From Elusimicrobiota bacterium (GTDB lineage Bacteria; Elusimicrobiota; Elusimicrobia; UBA1565; UBA9628), in the NCBI GenBank assembly GCA_016218545.1, contig JACRDQ010000046.1:1-64000 (forward strand): a stretch of DNA of 64,000 nucleotides, written 5' to 3'. A model generated the notes under the pieces. The model was not told the DNA's origin and did no database searches. It saw only the letters and a program-made list of their open reading frames with translations. A program made the translations under genes and the position numbers. This document shows positions 56,280 through 64,000 of this stretch, piece by piece; the stretch's first letter is position 1; each line of letters begins with the position of its first letter.

Positions 56280-57943
56280 TGGGTGCTCTCCAAGAGTTCC
56301 GAGGCGTGCCTGCGGCTGGCCGCGGTGGGCTCGCGTCCTCCCAGCATGACCGCGAGGGTCTCGAGCCTGCGCTCGCGCGCCAGGGGCTCGACGCGCACCG
56401 CGGTCCGGCCGCGGTCCGTCTCCTTGACGACGTGCATGTGGCTGCGCCCGAAGCAGGCCACCTGGGCCAGGTGCGTGACGCAGAGGATCTGGTGGGACCG
56501 GCCCAGGCCGGCCAGGCGCTGGCCCACGGCTCGGGCCACGGCGCCGCCGACCCCGGCGTCGACCTCGTCGAAGACCAGGACCCGCGCCCCTCCGCCGGAG
56601 GAGGCTCCGGAGGCCAGCACCGTCTTGAGGGAGAGCATGACGCGCGAAAGCTCCCCTCCGGAGGCCACGGCCCGCAGCGGCCGGGCGGGCTCGCCCGGGT
56701 TGGCCGCGAGCAGGAACTCGACCCGGTCGCAGCCCGTGCGGCTGTAGCGGCCCTCCTCCATCTCCACGGCCGCGGAGAAGGAGGCGTGGGGCATGCCCAG
56801 GCCCCGGAGCTCCTTGACGATGGCCTTCTCCAGGGCCTTGGCGGCCTTGGCGCGGCCCGCGTGCGCCTTCTCGCAGCGCTCGGCCAGGGCTTTCTCGGCC
56901 GCGTCGAGCTCGGGCCCGATGCCGCCGGAGCGCTCCCCCGCGGTCTCGAGGGCCTTGAGCTCCGCCGCCAGGGCGTCGAGGCGCTCGAGAGCGGCGTCCA
57001 CCGAGCCGCCGTGCTTCTTGGCGAGCCGCGAGAGCAGGTCGAGCCTGGAGAGCACCGCGTCGAGCCGCTCCGGGTCGAGCGCCACGGAGTCGCGGTAGCG
57101 GCCCAGGTCGCGCGCGGCGTCTTCGAGGCTGCGCCTGGCGTCCTCGGCGGTCTTGGCCAGGGCCTCCATGCCGGGGTCGAGGCGGCTCAAGTCCGCCAGG
57201 GCGCGGGAGGCCTTGAGGAGGTGCTCCGCGGCCGAGCCTTCGGTCTCGTAGAGGGCGCCGTACGCGGCCTCGGCCAGGTTCCGGATGCGCTCGCCGTTCT
57301 TGAGGATGGGGAGCTCGGCTTCGAGCCGCGCCTCCTCCCCCCGCTCGAGCTTGGCGCCTTCGAGCTCCGCGAGCTGGAAGCGGCAGAACTCGAGCTTCCG
57401 CTCGCGCTCCGAGTCCGAGAGCTTCAGGGCGTCGCGCTCGGCGCAGAGGCCGGCCCAGCGCTCGTACGCCGCGGCCAGGGCCCGCGTCTCCTTGCCCAGG
57501 CCCGCGAAGAGGTCGAGGGCCGAGAGCTGCGCCCCGGGCCGGAGCAGGGTCTGGTGCTCGTGCTGGCCGTGAAAATCCACCAGCCCGTCCCCCCAGGACG
57601 AGAGGACCGACACCGGCACGCTCAGGCCGTTGATCGAGGCCCGGGTCTTGCCCGAGGCGTCGAGCTCGCGCAGGACCACGACCGGCTCCTTGCCGACGCC
57701 GAGGCTTGCGGCCGGCTCGGCCGGGAAGTCTCCGGGGTCGAAGACGCCCCGCACGGAGAGCCTCTGCGCCCCGGCGCGCACCCACGATGAGGAGGCGCGG
57801 GCGCCGAGGAGGAAGCCCAGGGCCTCGATGAGGATGGTCTTGCCCGCCCCGGTCTCGCCGGTCAGGATGTTGAGGCCCTCGGAGAAGGCCAGCTCGAGCT
57901 CCGCGATGACCGCGAAGTCCCGGACCGTCAGGCTGCGGAGCAT
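56276..57943 (-). CDS. recN: DNA repair protein RecN
   Basis: A 555-residue SMC-like ATPase. Walker A at 29-36 (GETGAGKT), the following LIEALGFLLGARAS, VDFHGQHEHQTLLRP (family-specific), two coiled-coil arms (about 150-350), the signature AVASGGELSRVMLSLK and Walker B VLVFDEVDAGVGG, then VTHLAQVA. RecN gathers broken DNA ends for recombination. The protein is complete. It lies between nadK and gltX, 10 nt after the nadK stop. Confidence 0.95.
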   Translation of the reverse strand: MLRSLTVRDFAVIAELELAFSEGLNILTGETGAGKTILIEALGFLLGARASSSWVRAGAQRLSVRGVFDPGDFPAEPAASLGVGKEPVVVLRELDASGKTRASINGLSVPVSVLSSWGDGLVDFHGQHEHQTLLRPGAQLSALDLFAGLGKETRALAAAYERWAGLCAERDALKLSDSERERKLEFCRFQLAELEGAKLERGEEARLEAELPILKNGERIRNLAEAAYGALYETEGSAAEHLLKASRALADLSRLDPGMEALAKTAEDARRSLEDAARDLGRYRDSVALDPERLDAVLSRLDLLSRLAKKHGGSVDAALERLDALAAELKALETAGERSGGIGPELDAAEKALAERCEKAHAGRAKAAKALEKAIVKELRGLGMPHASFSAAVEMEEGRYSRTGCDRVEFLLAANPGEPARPLRAVASGGELSRVMLSLKTVLASGASSGGGARVLVFDEVDAGVGGAVARAVGQRLAGLGRSHQILCVTHLAQVACFGRSHMHVVKETDRGRTAVRVEPLARERRLETLAVMLGGREPTAASRRHASELLESTQ

Positions 57944-57953
57944 CGGCTTGGGC

Positions 57954-58838
57954 TCAGCGGCCCCCCCACTTCAGCTTGGCCCGCAGGACCTCGAAGTTGG
58001 TGTGGCCGGGATGGAGGATGAGCTTGAGGGTGCGGCGATGCCGGGTGACGCGGACCTCGTCGCCGGGCCGGACCGGGAACTCCACCTGCCCATCGAGCGA
58101 CACGAGGACGCGCGGAGAGGCGTGGCCCGGCCGGGTCAGCAGGCCCGCGCTGAAGCGCCTGCGGCCGGGCAGGATGAGCGGCCTCTGGCCCAGGGTGTGC
58201 GGGCAGATGGGGGTCACGAGCAGGACGTCGAGGCTCGGCGCCACGATGGGGCCCGAGGCGGCCAGGGAGTAGGCCGTCGAGCCCGTGGGCGTCGCGATGA
58301 TGAGCCCGTCTCCGAAGTAGTCCGCCACGAACTCTCTGCCGGACTCCGCGCGGATGCTGATGGCTCGCGCCTGCTCGGAGCAGCGCATGACGCAGTCGTT
58401 GAGGGCGATCTCCGGGCCGAAGACCGTCCGACCGTCGCGCAGGACGCGGACCTCGAGGAGCTCGCGCTCCACGACCCGGAACTCTCCGGCGAGGATGGCG
58501 TCGCAGGAGCGCCCGAACTCGGGGACGTCCACCGCGGTGAGGAAGCCCAGCCCGCCCGTGTTGACCCCGAGCAGGGGGACGGAATGGGGGACCAGGGCGC
58601 GGGCGGCGCGGAGCACGGTGCCGTCGCCGCCGAGCACGATGGCGAGGTCCGAGCCCTTGATCGCAGCCGCCGGCCGCGAGCCCATGGCCAGCCTGACCCG
58701 GACCCCGCGGTCCCGGAGCAGGCCCGCGACCACGCCGGCCACGGCCTTTGCCTCGGCCTTGGCCTCATTGAGCAGGATGACAACGGACCTGACCTTGAGT
58801 CTCTTAGTTCGGGATGTGGATCTCGGCTTTCTCTCCAT
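57954..58838 (-). CDS. nadK: NAD kinase
   Basis: 294 residues. The GGDGT motif (70-74) in LAIVLGGDGTVLRAARALV, then VNTGGLGFLTAVD, the LNE-like ALNDCVMRCSEQ (Asp instead of the usual Glu) and DGLIIATPTGSTAYSLAASG. Phosphorylates NAD to NADP. The basic N-terminal leader overlaps the end of comEC by 35 bp. A TATAAT at 58880-58885 inside comEC could provide an own promoter. nadK-recN is a common pairing. Confidence 0.95.
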   Translation of the reverse strand: MERKPRSTSRTKRLKVRSVVILLNEAKAEAKAVAGVVAGLLRDRGVRVRLAMGSRPAAAIKGSDLAIVLGGDGTVLRAARALVPHSVPLLGVNTGGLGFLTAVDVPEFGRSCDAILAGEFRVVERELLEVRVLRDGRTVFGPEIALNDCVMRCSEQARAISIRAESGREFVADYFGDGLIIATPTGSTAYSLAASGPIVAPSLDVLLVTPICPHTLGQRPLILPGRRRFSAGLLTRPGHASPRVLVSLDGQVEFPVRPGDEVRVTRHRRTLKLILHPGHTNFEVLRAKLKWGGR

Positions 58839-60708
58839 CGGTCGTCACCTCTATGGAGCGCCATCTCAGACGAGGGCCGATTATACTATATTCGGCTTCC
58901 CCCCGTCGGACGGCGGGGAGCTCCCCGCTGAAATCGAACCTGATCCTCCCGGCCGCAACGACGAAGCCCGGGGCAGCCGGGTCAGCCTCCACGACGATCC
59001 CCATGGCCCTGGCCCCGTCCAGACAACGCCCGAGCCTCGGAGGAGCCTCCCCGGCCGGGACCGTCACGGAGCCCACCGGCACCTCCGCCAGGACGCGCTC
59101 AAGGCCCCCCCAGCGCTCCCGGCCCAGGCCCGTGACCACCACCCGATCCAGGCGCCGCACCCGCTCGTCCTTCATCACCCGAAGGACCGTGCCCGCCGGC
59201 CCGCCGGCGTCCACGAGCCAACGCCTGCCGTCCGGGAAGCGCACCAGGGCGGCCCTGCCCTTGGGAAGGCACACGAACCTGACTCTGGTCCTCGGCTCAA
59301 GCGCTCCGGCCAGGGCCGTGCCTCCCCAGAGGATGAGGCCCAGGGACACCAGGACCCCCGAGGCCCTCCACCTCGGCAGGGCCAGGACCCCGAGCAGGAG
59401 CAGGTAGTAGACCGCGGTCTCCACCTGGGACATGGGAGCCAGGTCCACAGCCGCTCCGGGCAGGGAGGCGAACCAGAAGCATGCCCTCACGAAGAGCCGG
59501 GCCCCGACAGCCGCGGCCCACGCGAAAGCTCCCCACGGCCCATCCCCGGCCAGGGCCAGGAGGAAGCCCCCTCCCATCATGACGCCCGAGACAGGCACGA
59601 GCAGGATGTTGGCGAACACTCCGACCACGGCCCCGCGGCCGAAATAGGCGGCGAAGGTCGGCCAGAGCATGACCTGCACGATGACGCTCACGGCCAGGAC
59701 CTGCACCGAGCCCTTGAGCCACCCGGGCCAGCGGTCAGGCACGACCTTGTTGAGCTGGGGCATGGCCAGGACCAGGCCGCTGACCGCCAGATAAGTCATC
59801 TGGAACCCGACCGCGAAGAGATCCCTTGGCCTGAGCCCCAGGATGAGGAGCGCTGAGAGCGCGATGGCCTGGAACGAGCCGGGCTCGCGTCCCAGGAGCC
59901 CTGCCCCGCGCAGGGCGAGCCACGCCAGGCACGCCCGGGCGTACGGGGCGTCCGCGCCCACCATGAGGGTGTAGTAGCCGCCGACCGCTCCCGCTGCCGC
60001 GAACCTCCCGAGGGGCGGCAGGAACCACGCCCCCAGCCATTCGGCCACCAGGATGACGAACGCGACCTTGGCCCCTGATGGGACCAGAAGGTGCATGACC
60101 CCCGCGTCCTGGACGGCCCGGTTGAGCTCCCTCCTCAAGGGACCTTTGAAGCCCAGGCACAGGCCTGTCATGATCCTGGCCTCCTCCGGTCCCAGGCTCG
60201 CCTCGAAGCGGTCCTGCACCCTCCTCCTTCCCGCCTCGGCCCAGGCCCGCAGGGTCCAGTGCCACGGGACCCTGGAGGAGACGATGGAGAGGGTCCTGGC
60301 CCTCATGATCCACCCCACGCCCCGGTCGTCGAGGAAACCCTTCTCGTCGTACTCTCCGGGATTGCGCGGCCTGCGCGGGAGCCTGAGCCTGCCCTCGAGC
60401 CTGACCTTCATGCCAGGCCGCAGGGACTTGTTGAACGGCCCTGCCTTGGGCAGGTACGCGAGCACCTCCTGCTCGAAAGGCAGGCTTGAGACCTCCTCTG
60501 CCCGCAGGTAGACCTTCTCTCCGAGCCGGTTCTCGGTCAGGGGCGAGGCCACCACAGCCACGACCAGAGCGCCGTAGCGGTTCCTCAAGGAGCCCATGTC
60601 CTTGGGCGGGTCGGCGCTGAAGGATCCCCTCCAGTGGAGGAAGACCAAGACCAGCATATAGAGCACGGTCGCCATGAAGACCGGCCTCTTCAGATAGGAG
60701 AGGGGCAT
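58804..60708 (-). CDS. comEC: ComEC/Rec2 DNA-uptake channel with degenerate C-terminal nuclease-like domain
   Basis: 634 residues. N-terminal OB-like region (AYLPKAGPFNKSLRPGMKVR LEGRLRLPRR) and the competence domain with about eight transmembrane helices, starting GLCLGFKGPLRRELNRAVQD and AGVMHLLVPSGAKVAFVILV, then QAIALSALLILGLRPRDLFA VGFQMTYLAV. The metallo-beta-lactamase-like C-terminal domain has WLVDAGGPAGTVLRVMKDE, but the metal site that normally reads SHxHxDHxGG is VTGLGRERWGG, so no ligand His or Asp remains. ComEC carries single-stranded DNA across the inner membrane. Channel activity is plausible; nuclease activity of this domain is not. Confidence 0.85.
   Translation of the reverse strand: MPLSYLKRPVFMATVLYMLVLVFLHWRGSFSADPPKDMGSLRNRYGALVVAVVASPLTENRLGEKVYLRAEEVSSLPFEQEVLAYLPKAGPFNKSLRPGMKVRLEGRLRLPRRPRNPGEYDEKGFLDDRGVGWIMRARTLSIVSSRVPWHWTLRAWAEAGRRRVQDRFEASLGPEEARIMTGLCLGFKGPLRRELNRAVQDAGVMHLLVPSGAKVAFVILVAEWLGAWFLPPLGRFAAAGAVGGYYTLMVGADAPYARACLAWLALRGAGLLGREPGSFQAIALSALLILGLRPRDLFAVGFQMTYLAVSGLVLAMPQLNKVVPDRWPGWLKGSVQVLAVSVIVQVMLWPTFAAYFGRGAVVGVFANILLVPVSGVMMGGGFLLALAGDGPWGAFAWAAAVGARLFVRACFWFASLPGAAVDLAPMSQVETAVYYLLLLGVLALPRWRASGVLVSLGLILWGGTALAGALEPRTRVRFVCLPKGRAALVRFPDGRRWLVDAGGPAGTVLRVMKDERVRRLDRVVVTGLGRERWGGLERVLAEVPVGSVTVPAGEAPPRLGRCLDGARAMGIVVEADPAAPGFVVAAGRIRFDFSGELPAVRRGEAEYSIIGPRLRWRSIEVTTDGEKAEIHIPN
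58880..58885 (-). promoter_or_regulatory. possible internal -10 for nadK-recN-gltX
   Basis: TATAAT on the minus strand within the 3' end of comEC (part of an AT-rich TATAGTATAAT run that stands out from the local GC-rich sequence). The predicted start would be about 35 nt upstream of nadK. The -35 region is weak. Confidence 0.35.
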
Positions 60709-60714
60709 CTCATC

Positions 60715-61266
60715 TCACGGCAGGAACCCTATCCTGCGCGGAGGCTCCTCTGGAGGCGTCATGAGCCTTCGGATGGCGTCGAAGACCTCTTTGATCCGCC
60801 TGGCATGCCGCCCAAGTTCTCCCCGCTGTCCGGCAAGCTGATCCTCGATGGCATCAAGCCGGTCCCTCAGTCCCTCATGCGTCGAGAGAGCCTGCCTCAA
60901 TCGCACGAACGCCCTCATGATCGCCAGGTTCACCAACACGGCCCGACGACTCCTGAGCACGCTGGAAAGCATGGCGACACCCTGTTCCGTGAATGCGTAG
61001 GGGAGATACTTCGCATGTGCCCCGCGTTTGAAGGTGCCAATTTGGCACCTTAGAGAAGCGTACTCGGCGCGCGTGAGCTGAAACATGAAGTCTTGGGGAA
61101 ACCTCTCGAGATTTCTCCTGACTTGCCGCTTCAACTGTCGTACCGGCACGCCGTAGAGATGCGCCAACTGCGCATCGATCATGACCCTTTGGCCGCGGAT
61201 CGAGTGGATCAGCTTGTCCAGCTCGGACGTGGGGACGGCACGAAGAGGCGGATTCTGCGGCGGCAT
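60715..61266 (-). CDS. ORF6N-domain protein
   Basis: 183 residues. The ORF6N domain is clear: IRGQRVMIDAQLAHLYGVPV RQLKRQVRRNLERFPQDFMF QLT, then KYLPYAFTEQGVAMLSSVLR and AVLVNLAIMRAFVRLRQ. A C-terminal coiled coil (LRDRLDAIEDQLAGQRGEL) follows. The domain comes from phage and DNA viruses and is widespread as a chromosomal, putatively DNA-binding orphan in bacteria. The gene is 6 nt upstream of comEC, so it may regulate or be co-transcribed with it. TACATG lies 8 nt before the ATG. Confidence 0.85.
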   Translation of the reverse strand: MPPQNPPLRAVPTSELDKLIHSIRGQRVMIDAQLAHLYGVPVRQLKRQVRRNLERFPQDFMFQLTRAEYASLRCQIGTFKRGAHAKYLPYAFTEQGVAMLSSVLRSRRAVLVNLAIMRAFVRLRQALSTHEGLRDRLDAIEDQLAGQRGELGRHARRIKEVFDAIRRLMTPPEEPPRRIGFLP

Positions 61267-61314
61267 CGCACTCTCATGTACGAGTCAGGCCCGAAAAAGT
61301 TCCCTCGAACATCT

Positions 61315-61334
61315 GGGGTCAGGTGCCTGACCCC
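61315..61334. repeat. 20-bp perfect palindrome (GGGGTCAGG type)
   Basis: GGGGTCAGGTGCCTGACCCC: 9-bp arms with a TG turn. It belongs to the same general style as the palindromes at 46.8-49.1 kb (GGTGCC / GTCAG words). It sits between the divergent ORF6N and symporter genes, 25 nt before the symporter start. Confidence 0.7.
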
Positions 61335-61358
61335 ATTATTTGCTTTAATGCACCACGC

Positions 61359-62690
61359 ATGCAGGGCCTGGAGAGTCTGCTCGAGAAACTGAGCGGTTGG
61401 GTGTGGGGGCCCCCCCTCCTCATCCTGCTGTGCGGCACCCACCTCTTCCTCACGGTGCGGACCGGGTTCATCCAGCGCTTCCTCGTCAGGGCGATCAAGC
61501 TCTCCTTCACCCGCAAGACCGAGGGCAAGGGAGACATCTCCCACTTCGGCGCGCTCATGACGGCGCTCGCAGCCACCATCGGCACGGGCAACATCGTGGG
61601 CGTGGCCACCGCGGTCGCGGCCGGAGGCCCGGGAGCCGTGCTGTGGATGTGGCTCACGGGCGTGTTCGGCATCGCCACGAAGTACTCGGAGGCGGTGCTC
61701 GCGGTGAAGTACCGCGTCACCACGCCTGCGGGCGAGATGGCGGGAGGGCCGATGTACGCGCTCGAGCGCGGCATGAACGCCAAGTGGCTCGCCGTGCTCT
61801 TCTCGGCCTTCACGGCCCTGGCCGCCTTCGGCATCGGCAACATGGTGCAGGCCAACTCCATCGCGGCCATGCTCCAGGAAAGCCTCAGCGTCCCGCCCTG
61901 GATCTCGGGCGCGGTCCTGACCTTGGCCGCCGGGTTCGTCATCCTGGGAGGCATCAAGTCCATCGCCTCGACCTGCGAGAAGCTCGTGCCCTTCATGGCC
62001 GTCTTCTACGTGCTGGGCTGCCTCGTCCTGCTCGCGGCGGGTTGGGCGACCATCCCGGCTACGATCAAGCTCATCCTCTCGAGCGCGTTCGAGGGCCAGG
62101 CCGCGGTCGGAGGCTTCCTCGGAGCAGGGGTCAAGGAGGCCCTGCGCTACGGAGTGGCGCGCGGGCTCTTCTCCAACGAATCAGGCCTGGGCAGCGCGCC
62201 CATCGTGGCTGCCGCGGCCCAGACCCCGGACCCGGTGCGCCAAGCCCTGGTCTCCTCCACCGGCACCTTCTGGGACACCGTGGTGGTCTGCCTCATGACA
62301 GGCCTGGTGATCGTCAACTCCGGCCGCTGGATGGACACGGACGCCGCGGGCCAGGCCCTGCGCGGCGCCGCCCTCACCAAGGCCGCGTTCGAAGGCATCC
62401 CGCGCGCGGGCCCGCTCATCCTCTCCGTGGGCCTCTTCACCTTCGTCTTCTCCACCATCCTCGGTTGGGAGTACTACGGCGAGAAAGCCGCGGAGTACCT
62501 CTTCGGGACCAAGATCGTGCGGCCCTACCGCGTGGCCTGGGTCCTGGCCGTCATGGTCGGGTCCGTGGCCACCCTGCCCGCGGTATGGGCGTTCTCGGAC
62601 ATCATGAACGGGCTCATGGCCGTGCCTAACCTGATCTCGCTCGTGGTCCTCAGCGGGGTCATCGCCGAGGAGACCCGCAAGCACCTCTAG
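61359..62690 (+). CDS. AGCS-family sodium:alanine/glycine symporter
   Basis: 443 residues with about eleven helices. N-terminal GPPLLILLCGTHLFLTVRTG FIQ, family signature GDISHFGALMTALAATIGTG NIVGVATA, then GPGAVLWMWLTGVFGIATKY SE, AGGPMYALERG and GLFSNESGLGSAPIVAAAAQ with TDPVRQ-type ending. Imports alanine or glycine with sodium. The ATG at 61359 begins the first helix; TTTAAT ends 9 nt before it. Its stop shares the CTAG with the stop of the convergent polyferredoxin gene. Confidence 0.93.
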   Translation: MQGLESLLEKLSGWVWGPPLLILLCGTHLFLTVRTGFIQRFLVRAIKLSFTRKTEGKGDISHFGALMTALAATIGTGNIVGVATAVAAGGPGAVLWMWLTGVFGIATKYSEAVLAVKYRVTTPAGEMAGGPMYALERGMNAKWLAVLFSAFTALAAFGIGNMVQANSIAAMLQESLSVPPWISGAVLTLAAGFVILGGIKSIASTCEKLVPFMAVFYVLGCLVLLAAGWATIPATIKLILSSAFEGQAAVGGFLGAGVKEALRYGVARGLFSNESGLGSAPIVAAAAQTPDPVRQALVSSTGTFWDTVVVCLMTGLVIVNSGRWMDTDAAGQALRGAALTKAAFEGIPRAGPLILSVGLFTFVFSTILGWEYYGEKAAEYLFGTKIVRPYRVAWVLAVMVGSVATLPAVWAFSDIMNGLMAVPNLISLVVLSGVIAEETRKHL

Positions 62691-64000
62691 AAGGCGAAGC
62701 CCTCGTCCCGGTCCGGCTTGATGTCCGAAAGACGCGCCCCGCGTCCGGCCTTCCTGGGGATGAACGCGAAGGTGTGCAGCCTCTTGGGCCGCACCGCAAT
62801 GGCCTTCTCCGGCAGGACCGGGCAGGCCGCCTCGCAGGCTCCGCACCCGATGCAGTAGTCGTCCTTGAGCTCGGGCTTGCGGGTCTTCTTGTGCGGCACC
62901 ATGGAGATAGCGCCCGTGGGACAGCGCTCGTGGCAGGCCGCGCAATCCTTGTCGTGCGCGATGGGCAGGCAGCGCTCCTTCTTGAGGATGGAGGAGCCGA
63001 TCTTGATCCTCTTCTTGACCGGCAGGGGGAAGTACGCCAGAGCCCCGCTCGGGCACACGGCCAAGCAGGCGTTGCACTCATAGGAGCAGGCCTTGGTCCC
63101 GAACGCCATGCGGGCCTGTCCCATGCCCGCCAGGGGCTCGAACCCCTTGCGCTCGATGATGCGCGTGGGGCACACCGAGGCGCAGGCCCCGCACCCCACG
63201 CAGCGGCTGTAGAACTCGTCGACGGCCCTGCCTCCCGGAGGCACGCCCTCCCTGGGCTCGCCAGCGGGATGGCCCAGCGCTCCGGCGTGGAGGCGCCTTG
63301 CGGTCAGGCCTCCGAGCGCGACCGCTCCGGCGGCCAGCAGGAAGCGCCGTCTTCCCGGGTCAGCCGCGGCCGGGGCGGAGGACCACGGAGCCTCGAAGCG
63401 GTACGCCAGGCGCCCGGTCGGGCAGGAGGCCAGGCACTCGAGGCAGTCCACGCAGCGCGAGTCGTCGAGCCTGCCTTTCTCCACGCAGCGGACCGGGCAG
63501 GAGCGCGAGCACGCGCCGCAGCCCGCGCATCCCGGCCCCACCCGCGTCTTGAACAGGGCCTTGCCCCGCATCAGCATGAACAGGCACCCGGTAGGGCACA
63601 AGGTCGCGCAGAACCAACGCGGCTTCCAGAGCGGGAGCGCCAGCAGGACCAGGCCGAAGAAAAGGCTCCAGGCAGCGAGGCCGTCCAGGGCCCGCTCAGA
63701 CCACGCCAGGTCCGCCAGCCCAAGGAAGCCGCCCAGGAGGCTCGAATGGTCGAGTAAGCGGAAGGCCGCGGACCCTGAGAGCAGCAGCGCCCAGGCCAGG
63801 CCGAAGCTCGCGTACCGGACCACGGACCTGCCGCCGGCAGGCTTCGGGGAGAGGCCCAAGCCGGCTGCCAGGCGGCCTGCCGCGTCCTGAAGGAAGCCCG
63901 CCGGGCACCACCAGGAGCAGTAGAGCCTGCCGAAGACCAGAGGCAGGACCGCCAGCAGCAGGACCACCGGCCAGAAGCGCGGGAGGTCCAGCCAGACCGC
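62687..64000 (-). CDS. membrane-bound polyferredoxin (NapH/NapG-like fusion), N-terminus outside the window
   Basis: 437 residues are visible; the start is beyond 64000. The membrane part has the NapH/CcoG-type cluster FGRLYCSWWCPAGFLQ and FCATLCPTGCLFMLM, transmembrane helices, then 4Fe-4S motifs CAGCGACSRSCPVRCVEKG and CVDCLECLASCP. A Tat-like segment follows (DPGRRRFLLAAGAVALGGLT), then a NapG-like ferredoxin part with CVGCGACASVCPTRIIERKG, CNACLAVCP, CAACHERCP and CIGCGACEAACPVLPEKAI. An electron-transfer membrane protein made of two normally separate subunits. The electron donor and acceptor are unknown because the rest of the operon is cut off. Confidence 0.8.
   Translation of the reverse strand, partial: AVWLDLPRFWPVVLLLAVLPLVFGRLYCSWWCPAGFLQDAAGRLAAGLGLSPKPAGGRSVVRYASFGLAWALLLSGSAAFRLLDHSSLLGGFLGLADLAWSERALDGLAAWSLFFGLVLLALPLWKPRWFCATLCPTGCLFMLMRGKALFKTRVGPGCAGCGACSRSCPVRCVEKGRLDDSRCVDCLECLASCPTGRLAYRFEAPWSSAPAAADPGRRRFLLAAGAVALGGLTARRLHAGALGHPAGEPREGVPPGGRAVDEFYSRCVGCGACASVCPTRIIERKGFEPLAGMGQARMAFGTKACSYECNACLAVCPSGALAYFPLPVKKRIKIGSSILKKERCLPIAHDKDCAACHERCPTGAISMVPHKKTRKPELKDDYCIGCGACEAACPVLPEKAIAVRPKRLHTFAFIPRKAGRGARLSDIKPDRDEGFAF

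Noticed and set aside
62687..62690. Shared CTAG stop codons of the symporter and polyferredoxin
   Set aside because: CTAG read on both strands gives TAG for both genes; it is a neat economy but such stop overlaps of convergent genes are common in compact genomes.
1..64000. tRNA, rRNA, CRISPR arrays, prophage or plasmid-origin sequences
   Set aside because: I looked in all intergenic gaps and saw no cloverleaf, no regularly spaced repeats and no structural phage genes. The ORF6N gene alone is not enough for a prophage call.

Overview
ORGANISM. The window is GC-rich (roughly two thirds G+C by eye) bacterial chromosome from a diderm: it carries both LPS-export permeases (lptF, lptG), the LPS assembly lipoprotein gene lptE, lipobox lipoproteins and a PorV/PorQ-type outer-membrane barrel. 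Long secreted proteins with Ala/Val/Pro-rich leaders, a FlgD-like C-terminal domain on a secreted repeat protein and the PorV-type barrel fit Elusimicrobiota (or a close relative) best. This is an inference from gene style; there is no rRNA gene here to confirm it. I see no tRNA, rRNA, CRISPR array or prophage.

LAYOUT. 1-4.3 kb: secreted M36/M4-like metallopeptidase, a clear terminator, a PorV-like barrel and a 272-bp fold-back element. 4.3-10 kb: 1168-residue secreted beta-propeller-like repeat protein, then lptF-lptG. 10-21.3 kb: M20 dipeptidase, GT-C glycosyltransferase with an HtrA protease, a secreted zincin, RlmN, a methyltransferase/GT-C pair, a Cys-rich secreted protein and an MscS channel. 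21.3-31.6 kb: two unknown proteins, then a long co-directional run (FG-GAP-like protein, response regulator, CbiX-like protein, thyX, adaptor-like protein, GH57, phoH, ybeY). 31.6-33.3 kb: a lower-GC island (SDR, NTF2-like, CPCC protein). 33.4-42 kb: hydrolase, mntP/sodB divergent pair, S8 protease, YceH, MltB, lipoprotein, second secreted zincin. 42.2-46.8 kb: conserved leuS-lptE-holA followed by convergent rpsT. 46.8-49.1 kb: a short UvrC and a methyltransferase, each fitted exactly between long perfect palindromes. 49.1-61.3 kb (all minus): ORF6N protein, comEC, nadK, recN, gltX, DksA-like, GYF/Pro-rich membrane protein, pilT, pilC, a locus with a natural-competence/type IV pilus flavour. 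61.3-64 kb: AGCS symporter and a polyferredoxin that runs off the window.

HOW IT WORKS TOGETHER. Three themes recur: cell-envelope building (Lpt proteins, GT-C glycosyltransferases, MltB, HtrA, MscS), secreted hydrolases (M36-like, S8, two HExxH proteins), and DNA uptake/repair (ComEC, PilT/PilC, RecN, UvrC). A striking regulatory theme is promoter placement: at least nine genes have a -10 hexamer ending exactly 6 nt before the start codon, several with a TTGAAN -35 at 17 bp, which predicts leaderless mRNAs. Best candidates for something undescribed are the palindrome-bracketed genes at 46.8-49.1 kb and the fold-back three-way-junction element at 3986-4257.
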